Position numbers and translations under genes: made by a program. From Flavobacterium sp. J372 (GTDB lineage: Bacteria > Bacteroidota > Bacteroidia > Flavobacteriales > Flavobacteriaceae), in the NCBI RefSeq assembly GCF_024699965.1, contig NZ_JAJOMZ010000004.1:2416001-2480000 (forward strand): DNA of 64,000 nucleotides. Direction: 5' to 3'. The notes beneath the pieces were generated by a model. That model did not search any database. It had not been told where the DNA came from and saw nothing but the letters and a program-made list of their open reading frames with translations. Below, piece by piece: positions 1-8,190 of the stretch (position 1 is the stretch's first letter; every line of letters starts with the position of its first letter).

Positions 1-2
1 AA

Positions 3-932
3 ACCCTGCTGAACCCGAACGAGGAAACTCAGGTGAAGGCCATTTGCGGGCACAATATTAAGTTCACTAACCTGAGCAAGGTTTACTGGCCGGATGAAGG
101 CTATACCAAGCGCGATATGTTCAATTATTACTACCGGATGGCCGAATATATACTGCCGTACCTGAAAGACCGCCCACAGACGCTGTATCGCTTTCCCAAC
201 GGTATTTACGGCAAGAGTTTCTACCAGAAAGATGTAAAAGGTAAAGCGCCTGACTGGGCAAAAACCTACCCTTACACTACAAGCGATGGCGAGGACAAAG
301 AATTCCTTGTCGGCGATAACGAAGACACACTGATGTGGATTGCCACTTTAGGCTGCATTGAGCTAAATCCCTGGTTTAGCCGGATACAAAACCCAGACAA
401 TCCTGATTATTGCGTAATAGACCTTGACCCTGCTGAAAAAACAACTTTTGAACAGGTGATACACGCTGCCTGCGAAGTTAAAACGGTGCTTGATGAACTC
501 AATATACCCGGCTTTGCTAAAACGTCCGGTTCTACAGGCATCCATATTTATGTTCCGCTTGGTGCCAGGTATAGCTATGACCAGTCACAGATGTTCGGTA
601 AACTGATAGTATCTATAGTGCACAACCGCATACCTGAATTTACAAGCCTTGAACGGCAGATAAAAAATCGCAAAGGCAACATGTATCTTGACTTTTTGCA
701 GAACAGGCCCGGAGCCACTATTGCAGGCCCCTATTCACTACGCCCTAAACCCGGCGCCACTGTTTCAATGCCATTGCATTGGGATGAGATAAGAAAAGGA
801 CTGACCATGAAAGACTATACCATTAAAAATGCTGTTGAACGTGTGCGTGCCGAAGGAGACCTGTTTGCCGGCGCCCTTGGCGAAGGCATTGATATGGAAA
901 AAGCGCTGGCAAAAGCGCAAAACCTATTATAG
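3..932 (+). CDS. ligD: DNA ligase D, C-terminal polymerase domain (partial, start outside window)
   Basis: This is the C-terminal primase-polymerase domain of LigD, the multifunctional enzyme of bacterial non-homologous end joining; the domain adds (ribo)nucleotides at broken ends before ligation. The frame is open to the left edge, and the residues before the GTG at position 33 (LLNPNEETQVKAICGH) read as the usual linker between the ligase/phosphoesterase part and the polymerase part, so GTG 33 is not a true start. Visible hallmarks are the opening KFTNLSKVYWP, the metal-binding DLDP motif, SGSTGIHIYVP, and PGATIAGPYSLRPKPGA near the end. Ligase-first, polymerase-last order is usual in Flavobacteria. 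No ku gene is in view. Confidence 0.9.
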   Translation, partial: TLLNPNEETQVKAICGHNIKFTNLSKVYWPDEGYTKRDMFNYYYRMAEYILPYLKDRPQTLYRFPNGIYGKSFYQKDVKGKAPDWAKTYPYTTSDGEDKEFLVGDNEDTLMWIATLGCIELNPWFSRIQNPDNPDYCVIDLDPAEKTTFEQVIHAACEVKTVLDELNIPGFAKTSGSTGIHIYVPLGARYSYDQSQMFGKLIVSIVHNRIPEFTSLERQIKNRKGNMYLDFLQNRPGATIAGPYSLRPKPGATVSMPLHWDEIRKGLTMKDYTIKNAVERVRAEGDLFAGALGEGIDMEKALAKAQNLL

Positions 933-945
933 TGTATATTTGTGT

Positions 946-1434
946 ATGGATAATTATAAAATACCCGCACAAACATCAATTGGACACGTGCATTTAAAAG
1001 TTGCAGATCTGGACCGTGCGCTTCAATTTTATTGCGGGCTGCTCGGCTTTGAAGTAACAACCATGTATGGTACTGATGCTGCTTTTATATCTGTTGGTGG
1101 CTATCACCATCACATTGGCCTGAACACATGGTATAGTAAAGGCGCAGCGCCTGCAAGTCAGCGTGGTGTAGGGCTATTTCATACTGCAATCTTATACCCC
1201 ACACGGCGTGATCTGGCAGCCATACTACACAGATTACAGCAATCAGGCTACCCGCTTACAGGTGCAGCGGATCATGGTGTTTCTGAAGCGTTGTACCTTA
1301 ATGACCCTGACGGAAATGGTGTAGAGCTGTATTGGGATAGGCCAAAAGAGCAATGGCCTCAAAAAAGAAGACGGTTCTTTAGAGATGTATACAAAACACC
1401 TCGACCTTCAGAACCTGTTGGCAGAATTAGATAA
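946..1434 (+). CDS. VOC (glyoxalase/extradiol dioxygenase) family protein
   Basis: A 162-aa vicinal-oxygen-chelate protein with two beta-alpha-beta-beta-beta modules. GHVHLKVADLDRALQFY opens the first module and offers a metal-ligand histidine; HTAILYP opens the second; the terminal GNGVELYWDRP provides the glutamate ligand. It resembles the CatE/YfiE type of single-chain extradiol dioxygenase-like proteins, but the substrate cannot be told from sequence. An ATG at 946 is chosen over an upstream start at 829, which would lie within ligD. A TAnnTTTG match lies at 935-942, only four bases before the ATG, so either the transcript is nearly leaderless or the match is chance. Confidence 0.8.
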   Translation: MDNYKIPAQTSIGHVHLKVADLDRALQFYCGLLGFEVTTMYGTDAAFISVGGYHHHIGLNTWYSKGAAPASQRGVGLFHTAILYPTRRDLAAILHRLQQSGYPLTGAADHGVSEALYLNDPDGNGVELYWDRPKEQWPQKRRRFFRDVYKTPRPSEPVGRIR

Positions 1435-1440
1435 ATAAAA

Positions 1441-1463
1441 AAAGCCTGCGATGTGCAGGCTTT
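1441..1463. terminator. bidirectional rho-independent terminator
   Basis: Stem AAAGCCTGC / GCAGGCTTT with a five-base loop, preceded by A and followed by T on the + strand. It lies between the convergent VOC and SIMPL genes and can serve both. Confidence 0.85.
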
Positions 1464-1483
1464 TTATTATATCTGTGGCAATG

Positions 1484-2173
1484 TTAATCCAACTGGAAAG
1501 AGATGTTTACGTTTGCCGTGATTTCTATTTCACCTACAGCAAGTGTTTCACGCTGCGGGGCTGCATCTGCTTTCATGGCATACATTTCAGTACGCATTAC
1601 AGGGTAATAGGTTTGCGTATTATCTGTAACCATCAACGCCTTACCTGCCTTTTGGCCTAAAGCTGTCGCATAATCATTTGCTTTGCCCCTCGCTGCCTGT
1701 ACAGCTTTACCGCGGGCTTCACTTTCATACTGCGCTTGTTTAGATGTACGGAACTCCACACCATTTATTGTGTTTACCCCAGCATCGGTAAGTCCCATCA
1801 TAAGGTTGTCATATTTAGTAAGGTCCTTTAGGGTTATCACTATAGTTTGTGATGCCGTAAAAGAATTATATTTCTTTTTTTCAAAATCATAATTGCGATT
1901 TAGATTTACTCGCCTTGTCTGGTAATCGCTTGCCGGTAAGCCGGAGCTTTTCAGGAATTTTACAACGGCATCAATGCTCGCGTCGTTTTTCTTCTTTACT
2001 TCTGCGGCATTAGCGCCAACATTCTCTACACCTACAGTAATGATAGCCTGGTCAGGCACAACTTTTACTTTACCCTCTCCTGTTACATTAATCTGTGGCG
2101 GCATTTTGTCGGTTACCTGCGCGTTTGCTATTGTGCTTACAACTACAAACAATACTAAAGCAATTTTTTTCAT
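1484..2173 (-). CDS. SIMPL domain (DUF541) secreted protein
   Basis: A 229-aa exported protein with a clear signal peptide (MKKIALVLFVVVSTIANAQ). The mature part shows the SIMPL/DUF541 pattern: INVTGEGKVKVVPDQAIITVGV at the start, a central region with repeated alpha helices (DASIDAVVKFLKSSGLP), and a C-terminal strand ending EIEITANVNISFQLD. The family is oligomeric and periplasmic or surface-located, with no firm biochemical role; BP26/Omp28 of Brucella and YggE belong to it. It is transcribed alone, downstream of the rhomboid gene and ending at a shared terminator. Confidence 0.85.
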   Translation of the reverse strand: MKKIALVLFVVVSTIANAQVTDKMPPQINVTGEGKVKVVPDQAIITVGVENVGANAAEVKKKNDASIDAVVKFLKSSGLPASDYQTRRVNLNRNYDFEKKKYNSFTASQTIVITLKDLTKYDNLMMGLTDAGVNTINGVEFRTSKQAQYESEARGKAVQAARGKANDYATALGQKAGKALMVTDNTQTYYPVMRTEMYAMKADAAPQRETLAVGEIEITANVNISFQLD

Positions 2174-2231
2174 GGTTATGAGTTTTAATTTTCTGTAGGA
2201 ATTTCAAATTGCGTGCCAGCTTTAAATCATG

Positions 2232-2876
2232 TCAGATTTTTCCCAGCTTAGCCAGCACAAATAGTAGTATAATCGGTATCAGCAAAAGCACAACCATCAA
2301 TGTATTATCGTAAATCATTTCAGGCATTCGTGACAGTGTAATTATATATCCGCCCAGTGCACCGCCAAAATGTGCGGTATGGCCAATGTTGTCATTCTTA
2401 GCCCGCATTCCGTAAATAGAATAAAGCAGATACCCTATCCCGAATACATATGCCGGAATCCCGATAAAAAAGAAAAGCCCGATAGTCATATCAGGACGTA
2501 ATAGTATTGATGAGTACAGCACGCCCGTAACCGCACCCGAGGCCCCTATAGCCCTGTAATTATAATCATTTTTATGGAAGTACAATGTCAGGAGGCTTCC
2601 GCAGAAAAGGCTTGCCAGATAGATAAGCACGAATGGGAGCATACCCATGTAAACGATTACCACAGGCGCGAAAAAATACAGCGTAAGCATATTAAATACC
2701 AAATGCATCACATCTGCATGCAGAAAAGCCGATGTAAACATGCGGTACTGCTCACCTGCCCTTATACTTCCTATGTGAAATTCATATTTCCTGAAAAACG
2801 AAATGTCATTAAAACCTTTGTAGCTTACCAGCGCATTGGCGCCAATAATGAGAAACATTACTATGTTATTATCCAT
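2232..2876 (-). CDS. rhomboid family intramembrane serine protease
   Basis: A 214-aa polytopic membrane protein of the rhomboid family, which cleaves substrate transmembrane helices inside the bilayer. The catalytic serine sits in GASGA (S113) and the histidine in HTAHFGG (H169). The HADVMHLVFNM motif (H53, H58, N62) gives the second-helix His and Asn that stabilise the oxyanion. Six hydrophobic segments plus a C-terminal one (VVLLLIPIILLFVLAKLG) can be seen. Substrates are unknown. It lies 58 bp upstream of the SIMPL gene on the same strand. Confidence 0.9.
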   Translation of the reverse strand: MDNNIVMFLIIGANALVSYKGFNDISFFRKYEFHIGSIRAGEQYRMFTSAFLHADVMHLVFNMLTLYFFAPVVIVYMGMLPFVLIYLASLFCGSLLTLYFHKNDYNYRAIGASGAVTGVLYSSILLRPDMTIGLFFFIGIPAYVFGIGYLLYSIYGMRAKNDNIGHTAHFGGALGGYIITLSRMPEMIYDNTLMVVLLLIPIILLFVLAKLGKI

Positions 2877-2930
2877 TACTCAATTTTGATGTGTAAATTT
2901 AGGCATAACCCGCCATATCCTAAAAAATAG

Positions 2931-2957
2931 TTTGTTTGCAATTATAAAGTATATTTG
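2931..2957 (+). promoter_or_regulatory. Bacteroidota promoter for the acyltransferase gene
   Basis: A TATATTTG -7 element at 2950-2957 with TTTG copies at 2931 and 2935 as possible -33 elements, 13 bp before the ATG at 2971. It fits the TTTG / TAnnTTTG consensus of this phylum, though the spacing (15 bp) is short. Confidence 0.55.
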
Positions 2958-2970
2958 TAAAAAATAGTTA

Positions 2971-3876
2971 ATGCACTACCTGGCGTTTATCATTATTTAC
3001 CCCATCCTGCTTTTCATCTCGATACTGCCTTTCAGGGTACTGTATTTTTTTTCTGACCTGGCTTATGTTTTAGTATACTATATCATTGGTTATAGGAAAA
3101 GCACCGTTCGGCTTAACCTCAAGCTAACACTACCGCACCTGTCTGGCCGCGATCGCCTGAAAATCGAGAAAAAGTTTTACCATCACTTCTGTGACACGTT
3201 TGTGGAAATGATAAAGACCATGACCATAAGTGATAGGGAGATAAACAAACGCTTTAAGCTGGAAAATATGGAACTTGTAACAGAGTTTGAGAAAAAAGGC
3301 AAGAGTGTGGTACTCATCTGCGCGCATTACGGGAGCTATGAATGGCTGTTGGTTATGAACCGTTTCCTGACTACGCACAAGGGTTTTGGCATTTATAAAA
3401 GAATCAATAATAAATACTTTGATAAACTGGTAAGAGATATCCGCGGAAAGTTTGACGCTGAGCTTATTGATACTAAAGAGACCATACCGGTAATGAAAGA
3501 CAATCAGCGAAAGGGTATTCTTGGGTACTATGGCTTCATCAGCGACCAGTCTCCCAAAATACACCGTGTGCCCTATTGGGGCCAATTTTTCGGGATGGAA
3601 GTACCGGTACACGCCGGGGCTGAAATGCTCGCAAAAAAGCTGGATATGAATGTAATGTTCGTGAAAGGAAAAAAAGCAAGACGCGGCTATTACAGCGCTG
3701 AGTTTATTCCGTTTGAAGGTACACCGAAAGACACACCGCTATACGAAATTACAGACCGTTTCCTGAGGCTTCTGGAAGAACAGATACGCGAAGTGCCGGA
3801 ATACTATTTATGGACACACAAGCGCTTTAAACATCGCCGCAACGACCCGCCTGCTACAAACGGAACCACTGCTTAA
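2971..3876 (+). CDS. LpxL/HtrB-like lysophospholipid or lipid A acyltransferase
   Basis: A 301-aa inner-membrane acyltransferase of the LpxL/LpxM (HtrB) family. One N-terminal hydrophobic anchor (residues 3-40) is followed by the catalytic HX4E motif in ICAHYGSYEW (H119, E124) and the later DQSP signature of the family. In Gram-negative bacteria these enzymes add secondary acyl chains to Kdo-lipid A or, in some Bacteroidota, to aminolipids; the acceptor cannot be decided here. The C-terminus overlaps the convergent aminotransferase gene by 23 bp. Presence of kdsA and an LptF/G permease in the window agrees with a lipopolysaccharide role. Confidence 0.85.
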   Translation: MHYLAFIIIYPILLFISILPFRVLYFFSDLAYVLVYYIIGYRKSTVRLNLKLTLPHLSGRDRLKIEKKFYHHFCDTFVEMIKTMTISDREINKRFKLENMELVTEFEKKGKSVVLICAHYGSYEWLLVMNRFLTTHKGFGIYKRINNKYFDKLVRDIRGKFDAELIDTKETIPVMKDNQRKGILGYYGFISDQSPKIHRVPYWGQFFGMEVPVHAGAEMLAKKLDMNVMFVKGKKARRGYYSAEFIPFEGTPKDTPLYEITDRFLRLLEEQIREVPEYYLWTHKRFKHRRNDPPATNGTTA

Positions 3877-5350
3877 CCATACTATCCTCAACCGGGCGCG
3901 CTGCATTATGCACAAACTCATTACTCGCCGGGTTATACTGGTAATCCTTTGCCCAATCAGGGTGGTTTTCAGCCAATTGTTTTATGCTTTTACAAACATA
4001 TTGTATCTCGGCATTTGTTGTGGTCGGGTGAATTGACATACGTATCCATCCCGGTTTTTCTTTCAGGTCACCGCAGCTTATTTTCTCGGTAAGGTAATTG
4101 GACTGCTCCTCATCTACGTGCAGCAAGTAGTGCCCGTAAGTACCGGCACAGCTGCACCCGCCGCGTGTTTGTATACCAAAACGGTCATTAAGCAGCTTTA
4201 CGCCAAGGTTAAAATGCAGGCCGTCAATGTAAAATGAAATTACGCCTAGCCTGTTTTTGTGCTGGGGTGCCAGGAGTGTAAGATTAGCAACCTGCTCAAG
4301 TTGGGCAAAAGCATAGTCAATGAGTTCCTTTTCCCGCTGAAGTATTTTCTCCACGCCCATCTGCTCTTTCAGCTTTATGGCCAGTGCAGTTTTTATGACT
4401 TGCAAAAAGCCCGGAGTACCGCCATCTTCGCGCTCTTCAATATCGTCAAAGTATTTATGGCCGCCCCATGGGTTTGTCCATTTTACAGTGCCTCCTCCGG
4501 GATGGTCGGGTACCGTATTACTATAAAGTTTTTTATTGAAGATAAGCACACCGCTTGTACCGGGGCCGCCAAGAAATTTGTGCGGTGAAAAGAAGATGGC
4601 ATCGAGCCACGCCTCACTGTCGGCCGGATGCATATCTATGTGTACATATGGCGCAGAGCAGGCAAAATCTACAAAGCAAAGGCCATTGTTCCGGTGCATC
4701 AGTTTTGCAACTTCATAGTATGGCGTTTTTATACCGGTTACATTGCTGCATGCTGTTATAGAAGCAATCTTAAGCGGATGATCTTTATACTTTGCAAGCA
4801 ACGCTGCAAAACTGTCAAGGCACAGCAAACCTTCAGGGCATGCCGGTATGATTTCTACTCTGGCAATAGTTTCGAGCCATGATGTCTGGTTGCTGTGGTG
4901 CTCCATGTGCGACACAAACACTACCGGCCTTGCCTCGTCAGGAATATTGGTATAGCCCCTTAACTGTTCAGGCACTTTTAGCCCAAGTATACGCTGAAAT
5001 TTATTGATGACTCCTGTCATGCCTGTACCATATGTAATCAATACATCATCAGGGCCGGCATTTACGTGGTGCTTTATAATGTGCCTGGCCTCATGGTAAG
5101 CGTTAGTCATTGCCGTACCGCTTACCGTGGTTTCGGTATGGGTGTTGGCAACATAAGGGCCGAATTCATTTATGATCTTCTCTTCAATTGGGCGGTAAAG
5201 CCTTCCACTGGCAGTCCAGTCAGTATAAACCATGCGCTGCATGCCGAACGGCGATGGAAACTCCTGCCCTATACCAATAATATTTTTTCGGAAAGGAAGA
5301 AAATATTGTTCCAGTTCTGTACCAATCATTGTTTGTTCTGAAGTCAGCAT
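3854..5350 (-). CDS. class V aminotransferase (SufS/NifS-like fold), PLP-dependent
   Basis: A 498-aa fold-type I PLP enzyme of aminotransferase class V. The PLP lysine is in SPHKFLGGPGTSG (K258), and D228 in FVDFACSAP would bind the pyridine nitrogen. HMEHHSN (about 148-154) matches the cysteine-desulfurase-type pocket, and a cysteine-bearing loop TRGGCSCAGTYG lies near residue 400. It is longer than SufS (about 400 aa), with extra N- and C-terminal segments, so it is probably not the Suf desulfurase. The amine donor and product are unknown. The gene stands alone on its strand and overlaps the acyltransferase 3' end. Confidence 0.85.
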   Translation of the reverse strand: MLTSEQTMIGTELEQYFLPFRKNIIGIGQEFPSPFGMQRMVYTDWTASGRLYRPIEEKIINEFGPYVANTHTETTVSGTAMTNAYHEARHIIKHHVNAGPDDVLITYGTGMTGVINKFQRILGLKVPEQLRGYTNIPDEARPVVFVSHMEHHSNQTSWLETIARVEIIPACPEGLLCLDSFAALLAKYKDHPLKIASITACSNVTGIKTPYYEVAKLMHRNNGLCFVDFACSAPYVHIDMHPADSEAWLDAIFFSPHKFLGGPGTSGVLIFNKKLYSNTVPDHPGGGTVKWTNPWGGHKYFDDIEEREDGGTPGFLQVIKTALAIKLKEQMGVEKILQREKELIDYAFAQLEQVANLTLLAPQHKNRLGVISFYIDGLHFNLGVKLLNDRFGIQTRGGCSCAGTYGHYLLHVDEEQSNYLTEKISCGDLKEKPGWIRMSIHPTTTNAEIQYVCKSIKQLAENHPDWAKDYQYNPASNEFVHNAARPVEDSMVKQWFRL

Positions 5351-5387
5351 TGCATTAAGCCTTTATGTTGAAGCAAAGATAAAGATT

Positions 5388-5510
5388 TTAGTATTGAGAT
5401 ATTAGTATTGAGTGTTGAGATTCTTCCAGAAACCTATTACACAGAGGTTCACAAAGAAGACACAGAGACTCACAGAGCTTTCGGAGTTTGTGATTTGTGA
5501 TTTGGAATTT
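5388..5510. repeat. short direct repeats in intergenic region
   Basis: TTAGTATTGAG occurs at 5388-5398 and again at 5402-5412. It is followed by a tract rich in CACAGAG/CACAAAG units (about 5440-5480). The tract has no ORF and looks like simple extragenic repeat sequence. Confidence 0.5.
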
Positions 5511-5515
5511 CACAC

Positions 5516-6736
5516 TTATATACCCATCTCTATCTGGAAACGCACATACCAGTTTTGCTTTGATGTCCCGTCAAAATAGTCAAGGTCGTCAAGTGTCAAT
5601 TCCATTTGGGCTTTAAAGGCATGCTCCCATATATATTTGGTAACCCCGAGGCTGAATTGTTTTGCATCAGGAGCAAAAGCCTGTATGTCACGGTGAACAT
5701 CCTGTGTTGAGAACCTGCCTATAACTTCATAATTTGAAGGAAACAAATAGCTCGCCTGGTAATCAAACCCGTGGCCGGTAAAAACATATTCTCTATCGGT
5801 TATGTCATCAGGATTATACGTCACCGGATTTTTGGCAATACGCTGCATATAAGCTGCCATAAAAGCCCAGCCGTCATATTTAAACATAGCATCAGCAAGT
5901 ATTGAGCGCATGTCGCGCTTTTCAAACAAGTCATTGCCCAGTTGGCCTTGCGTGCGGCGTGCCTTATTGTTGTACTGGTAGGCCCCGGATATCATAAGCT
6001 TTGGTGCCTGCTCCCGCATAAGGTCTCCTTCAAAATAGGTGCCGTCTTTGGTAAACGCCCCAAATGGAAAGAGTTCTGCCTTACCGGTATACGCCAGCCC
6101 GTTATCAGGCTCGTCAGTACTATTACGGCCTTCTCCCATAGATATAGCGCCTTTAAAGTTATAGCTAAACTTATCTTTAAACTCATTAAGATTATGTACC
6201 TGAAAACCAAAATCACGGTCAATAGTAAAACGCGCGTTGTTTATTGTCCTGTCTGTAAGCTGCAAACCCCCTGAAGAATTTACCCTCTGCCTGTTGCCCG
6301 GAAGCTTTGTCTGCCCGAAGCCAATGTTCCAATGGCGGTTTGGGCGGTAAAAAATCATCGCATCCCTTATTATATTTATGTTTTCGCCTTCACGCACTTC
6401 GCCAACATCTCCTGGTGCAAAAGATAATTGCAGTGCATATAAGAATTTCGGGTTACCCACATACCCGTCAAACCTCAGGCGAAGGCGTCGAATCTGTCCG
6501 TCTATTGCAGCTTCTTCATCTTCTTCCTGCAGGTAGGTTACCCTGTTTTGCATCCGGAATCGTATATTGAGCTGGAAAAGGCTGTCAGGTGAGGTTAAGC
6601 CTAATCCTTTACCATAGTTGTAGTAAGGCAGCGCCGAAAGTTTAAGGTCATTATCGGTAGTTGTACGTTTTATATCAATCTGAGACCAGACAGAAATGCT
6701 TATGAGCATCATTAACAGCAGCAAAATTTTCTTCAT
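5516..6736 (-). CDS. outer-membrane porin, phosphate-selective O/P type
   Basis: A 406-aa outer-membrane beta-barrel protein with a signal peptide (MKKILLLLMMLISISVWSQ). The mature protein alternates hydrophobic and polar residues, with many aromatic strand ends. It contains the family's RIRRLRLRFDGYVGNP-like strand (QIRRLRLRFDGYVGNPKF), a plug-like GQTKLPGNRQRVNSSG segment, and a C-terminal strand ending in FQIEMGI. Members of this family (OprP/OprO) pass phosphate or polyphosphate in Pseudomonas; in Flavobacteria the solute is usually unknown. No Pho box is visible upstream. The gene is monocistronic. Confidence 0.85.
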   Translation of the reverse strand: MKKILLLLMMLISISVWSQIDIKRTTTDNDLKLSALPYYNYGKGLGLTSPDSLFQLNIRFRMQNRVTYLQEEDEEAAIDGQIRRLRLRFDGYVGNPKFLYALQLSFAPGDVGEVREGENINIIRDAMIFYRPNRHWNIGFGQTKLPGNRQRVNSSGGLQLTDRTINNARFTIDRDFGFQVHNLNEFKDKFSYNFKGAISMGEGRNSTDEPDNGLAYTGKAELFPFGAFTKDGTYFEGDLMREQAPKLMISGAYQYNNKARRTQGQLGNDLFEKRDMRSILADAMFKYDGWAFMAAYMQRIAKNPVTYNPDDITDREYVFTGHGFDYQASYLFPSNYEVIGRFSTQDVHRDIQAFAPDAKQFSLGVTKYIWEHAFKAQMELTLDDLDYFDGTSKQNWYVRFQIEMGI

Positions 6737-6899
6737 TAGTTGTTACTTTTAATTTATGATGCTGTAATTTTGCGCCGGGAATCTGGAAAATTTTAGTAAT
6801 CCTGCAAAAACAGCCATAAGCGTTAATTTTTCGCAAACTTAATATTAAATTTTCCATGCCAATGTTATCATATTATTACCATTTAGAAAATTTAAAGTT

Positions 6900-7736
6900 A
6901 TGCCTGTATATATAGGATATCATTTTACAATAATACCAAAAGACCCCGGAGCTGAAATTTTGCTTGCCGAACTGGGCGAACTTCCTTTTGAAAGTTTTGA
7001 GGAAACAGAGAACGGCCTGTCAGCTTATATTCAAAAAGAATTTTGGAATGAGGATATTCTTAAGGATGTTTTTATCCTGAAATCGGATGAGTTTAAAGTT
7101 CAATATACTCATGAAGATATTGAGCAGGTAAACTGGAATGAAGAATGGGAAAAGAATTTTGAGCCGATTGCAGTAAATGATGAGTGCTATGTGCGGGCAC
7201 CATTCCATGAAAAGAAAGATGTGAAGTATGATATTGTGATTGAGCCTAAAATGAGCTTTGGCACAGGCCATCATGAAACTACGTTTATGATGATACAGCA
7301 CCTGCTTGAAACTGATGTTACCGGTATGAAAACACTTGACATGGGCTGCGGTACTGCGATACTCGCCATACTTGCCGAAATGAAAGGCGCCAAGCCTATT
7401 GATGCCATAGATATTGACAACTGGTGCTACCTTAACTCTGTTGAAAATGCAGAGCGTAATAATTGCAGCCATATAAGCGTTTATGAGGGTGATGCGGCAC
7501 TGCTTCAAGGTAAAAGCTACGACCTGATTATTGCAAATATCAACAGGAATATTTTGCTTCAGGATATGAAGCAGTACGCAGATTGCCTGAATAAAGGGGG
7601 GCTTTTATTATTGAGCGGCTTTTATGAAGAAGACATGCCGTATATTGATGAAGCGTGTTCTGCCAACGGCCTTGAGTTTGTAAAAAAGCACCAAAAGAAC
7701 AATTGGGTTTCTTTGAAATATAATAAATTAGCCTAA
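6900..7736 (+). CDS. prmA: ribosomal protein L11 methyltransferase
   Basis: A 278-aa SAM-dependent methyltransferase that trimethylates ribosomal protein L11. The N-terminal third recognises the substrate. The catalytic domain shows FGTGHHETT (about 120-128), the glycine-rich SAM loop DMGCGTAILAIL (about 144-155), the acidic DAIDID following strand 2, and NINRNILL (post-motif IV). It is 15 bp upstream of clpS on the same strand, a common pairing in Bacteroidota, so the two are probably cotranscribed. Confidence 0.93.
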   Translation: MPVYIGYHFTIIPKDPGAEILLAELGELPFESFEETENGLSAYIQKEFWNEDILKDVFILKSDEFKVQYTHEDIEQVNWNEEWEKNFEPIAVNDECYVRAPFHEKKDVKYDIVIEPKMSFGTGHHETTFMMIQHLLETDVTGMKTLDMGCGTAILAILAEMKGAKPIDAIDIDNWCYLNSVENAERNNCSHISVYEGDAALLQGKSYDLIIANINRNILLQDMKQYADCLNKGGLLLLSGFYEEDMPYIDEACSANGLEFVKKHQKNNWVSLKYNKLA

Positions 7737-7751
7737 ATAATTAGTTTTAAG

Positions 7752-8027
7752 ATGAGTACAAAAGAGAAGGTTTTAGAAGAAGTGCTGCTTGATGAGCAAA
7801 CATCTTTTAATAATGAGATAGTATTGTACAACGATGAGGTAAATACTTTTGACCATGTGATTGAAACATTAATGCGCGTATGCCGGCATACTGCTGAGCA
7901 GGCCGAGCAGTGTTCGCTCATAGTACATTACAACGGTAAATGCACCGTAAAGACCGGTGAGATAAGCGAGCTGAAGCCGCAATGCACCCAATTGCTTGAA
8001 GCAGGGCTTAGTGCGGAGATAGTTTAA
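7752..8027 (+). CDS. clpS: ATP-dependent Clp protease adaptor ClpS
   Basis: A 91-aa adaptor that delivers N-degron substrates to ClpAP. The core is EIVLYNDEVNTFDHVIETL (residues 21-39), which contains the conserved N-degron pocket region, followed by the AEQCSLIVHYNGKC segment that corresponds to the conserved A-x-x-x-A...V-H-x-x-G part of the family. The length is normal. It is the second gene of the prmA-clpS unit and is followed by a terminator. Confidence 0.93.
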   Translation: MSTKEKVLEEVLLDEQTSFNNEIVLYNDEVNTFDHVIETLMRVCRHTAEQAEQCSLIVHYNGKCTVKTGEISELKPQCTQLLEAGLSAEIV

Positions 8028-8049
8028 TCACGTAAATTTTATAAAATGC

Positions 8050-8075
8050 AAGGCTTCATGACGAAGCCTTTTTTA
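8050..8075 (+). terminator. rho-independent terminator after clpS
   Basis: Perfect 8-bp stem AAGGCTTC / GAAGCCTT with an ATGAC loop and a T-run. Confidence 0.85.
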
Positions 8076-8190
8076 TTGATTTTGTATAAGAATCAGTTAT
8101 AAACTGCAAAAAGGATAAAAACACATTTTACAATATCTTAATTGTCTGTTAAGATATATGCAATTTGTATATTAGCCTTCAAAAAATATT

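Noticed and set aside
33..932. GTG at 33 as the start of the LigD gene
   Set aside because: The frame is open to the window's left edge and the residues before it read as the usual LigD linker, so it is a partial gene.
829..945. N-terminal extension of the VOC protein from 829
   Set aside because: It lies within ligD in another frame and has no family similarity; the domain begins after ATG 946.
5390..5510. CACAGAG-rich tract as a CRISPR or coding repeat
   Set aside because: The units are short, irregular and non-coding; this is simple extragenic repeat sequence.
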